The notes below the pieces were generated by a model. The model did not search any database and had not been told where the DNA came from. It worked only from the letters and a program-made list of their open reading frames with translations. DNA of 64,000 nucleotides from Iodobacter fluviatilis (GTDB taxonomy: Bacteria > Pseudomonadota > Gammaproteobacteria > Burkholderiales > Chitinibacteraceae): NCBI RefSeq assembly GCF_004194535.1, contig NZ_CP025781.1, positions 868,001 through 932,000 on the forward strand, in the 5' to 3' direction. Positions 62,938-64,000 of this stretch are shown here, in pieces. A program made the translations under genes and the position numbers. The first letter of the stretch is position 1. Each line of letters begins with the position of its first letter.

Positions 62938-63305
62938 TATTGCTTCCTATTTCTAAGATGAACCAGTGGTTGAAAAGGACATCAGCGTTTTGCTACTCGT
63001 TAAAAAACGGCAATCAAGCCAATTACTCGCTAAAAGTGCCGCAAAAACATCGATCTACACAGGTATACTGCGGTTTTTGTTGGCCTAGGGCTGATTACTC
63101 CGTTTTTTACAATGGCAGTTAACTGCGCATGCTTTAAGCAAAACCCAAGTTTACACTTGTAAATAAGGTTTTTTAGGCATTTTGTAATGTGAATCTAGGT
63201 TTCTCCACATTTCTGTAAAAAAAGTGGTACAAAAGAGCGTTTGTTTGCTCAATTATTTCCTAGCTGTTGGACAAATCCAAAGCTCCCCAAAAGTCAAAAA
63301 CGCCC
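62938..63305. other. Divergent promoter region of pepA and lptF
   Basis: No gene is visible. The segment is AT-rich with several candidate -10-like stretches; none has a clearly spaced -35 box. A short inverted pair AAAACGGC/GCCGTTTT-like lies near 63005-63080. No operator was recognised. Confidence 0.4.
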
Positions 63306-64000
63306 ATGTTGTTTCGTAAAAGCCTAATTCAAGAAATGTCCTGGGTTGCCCTTGGAACATTCTTTGTGCTGCTCATGCTAATCATGACCACGCAAATTGT
63401 ACGCCTGCTCGGCCAAGCCGCTATTGGTGCTCTCGCTAGTTCTGCGGTTTGGGCCATGATGGGCTTTGCCGCCGTGCGTTACTTACCCATCCTGCTGTCG
63501 CTGATGTTATTTTTCTCGATCCTAGCCGTATTAACTCGGATGTGGAAAGACCACGAAATGGTGATCTGGTTTGTCAGTGGTCGCTCCATTGTTAACTTTA
63601 TCCGCCCAGTGCTCGAATTTACCCTGCCCGTAGTGGTGCTGATTGGCTTGCTATCGATGGTGCTATCACCTTGGGCCTTAGAAAAAGGCCAAGAGTACAA
63701 AGAAAAATCATTATCACGCCAAGAAGTCACCCAAGTATCCCCCGGTGTATTTCGCGAATCCCCTGCGGCCGATCGGGTTTATTTTGTGGAAAATTTTACC
63801 GGCGGTAATGGCAATAATGTTTTTGTACAGCTGCGCCGTGATGACAAACTCACCGTCATTTTGGCGGAAAAAGGCGGCCTCTATTTAGATAGCGATGGCT
63901 CACGCTGGCTATGGCTATCCAAAGGCCGCTCTTATGAAGGCCTACCCGGTACCGCATCGTATGAAACCCTAGAGTTTGCCTCGGCCAGATTACGTATCGA
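63306..64000 (+). CDS. lptF: LPS export permease LptF (3' end outside window)
   Basis: The frame is open to the window edge (about 231 codons). It begins MLFRKSLIQEMSWVALGTFFVLLMLIMTTQIVRLLGQAA and continues YLPILLSLMLFFSILAVLTRMWKDHEMVIW, the typical first three helices of LptF. The periplasmic beta-jellyroll follows (SPGVFRESPAADRVYFVENFTG). With LptG and LptB it extracts lipopolysaccharide from the inner membrane. The divergent placement to pepA is the common arrangement in proteobacteria. lptG is expected just beyond the window. Confidence 0.93.
   Translation, partial: MLFRKSLIQEMSWVALGTFFVLLMLIMTTQIVRLLGQAAIGALASSAVWAMMGFAAVRYLPILLSLMLFFSILAVLTRMWKDHEMVIWFVSGRSIVNFIRPVLEFTLPVVVLIGLLSMVLSPWALEKGQEYKEKSLSRQEVTQVSPGVFRESPAADRVYFVENFTGGNGNNVFVQLRRDDKLTVILAEKGGLYLDSDGSRWLWLSKGRSYEGLPGTASYETLEFASARLRI

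Noticed and set aside
1-64000. CRISPR arrays, tRNA or rRNA genes
   Set aside because: No spaced direct repeats, cloverleaf sequences or rRNA blocks were recognised by reading; a tRNA or rRNA scan would settle it.

Overview
The window looks like chromosome of a betaproteobacterium of the order Neisseriales (Iodobacter, Chitinibacter or Chromobacterium-like). This is inferred from familiar gene sets (hemA-prfA, pepP-ubiH, birA-coaX-SPOR, pepA-holC divergent from lptF, an hslV with the [14 protein letters not shown] start), moderate GC content and protein style. No rRNA, tRNA or CRISPR array was seen.

Layout. 1-1020: the end of a type VI secretion cassette, a PAAR tip protein followed by a GxSxG lipase-like effector that runs off the window. 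1358-9662: a minus-strand carbohydrate ABC importer with two paralogous binding proteins, two permeases and an ATPase, then a GntR/UTRA regulator and a BadF-type sugar kinase. Together they suggest uptake and phosphorylation of an amino sugar or oligosaccharide. 9865-12608: sulfur assimilation (cysH, a TauE/SafE exporter, a CysB-type regulator). 13649-20383: an unusual plus-strand operon under a GbsR/MarR-type regulator, with a DCC thiol-disulfide protein, an SDR-DoxX fusion, a DUF2269 membrane protein, a four-helix membrane protein, a TIGR01777 epimerase, a DUF4166 protein and a hydrolase/ATP-grasp/PEP-synthase-like giant. The operon is decaying: it has one frameshift, one amber codon and a 3' truncation by an IS200 element. 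20384-25535: a mobile, AT-rich island with IS200, IS30 and IS1595 remnants, a small secreted protein and a 779-residue secreted zinc phospholipase C-like protein. 25698-33747: accessory genes (secreted glycoside hydrolase, isochorismatase, IS481 remnant, RNase D-like exonuclease, sulfide:quinone reductase, ohrR-ohr, a secreted NTF2-like protein). 34169-64000: mostly conserved housekeeping genes (yebC, an adenylate cyclase operon, pepP-ubiH, hslV, birA-coaX, hemF, panD, an RNB exonuclease, prfA, hemA, bioA, holC, pepA, lptF).

Two families of small non-coding inverted-repeat elements (MITEs) are scattered through the window. Family A has GGGTCTGTTGACGTTTCATTC-type ends (5 copies). Family B has CTAGCAGCCTGTCGG-type ends (5 copies plus one degenerate copy). 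Two copies of A abut copies of B at a shared CTAG, and three copies touch genes: one supplies the last codons of hemF, one supplies the stop of the gene at 59856, and one lies 5 bases upstream of holC.

The strongest candidate for an undescribed system is the 13649-20383 operon. Its regulator gene and its SDR-DoxX gene share an 18-base palindromic element in their upstream regions.
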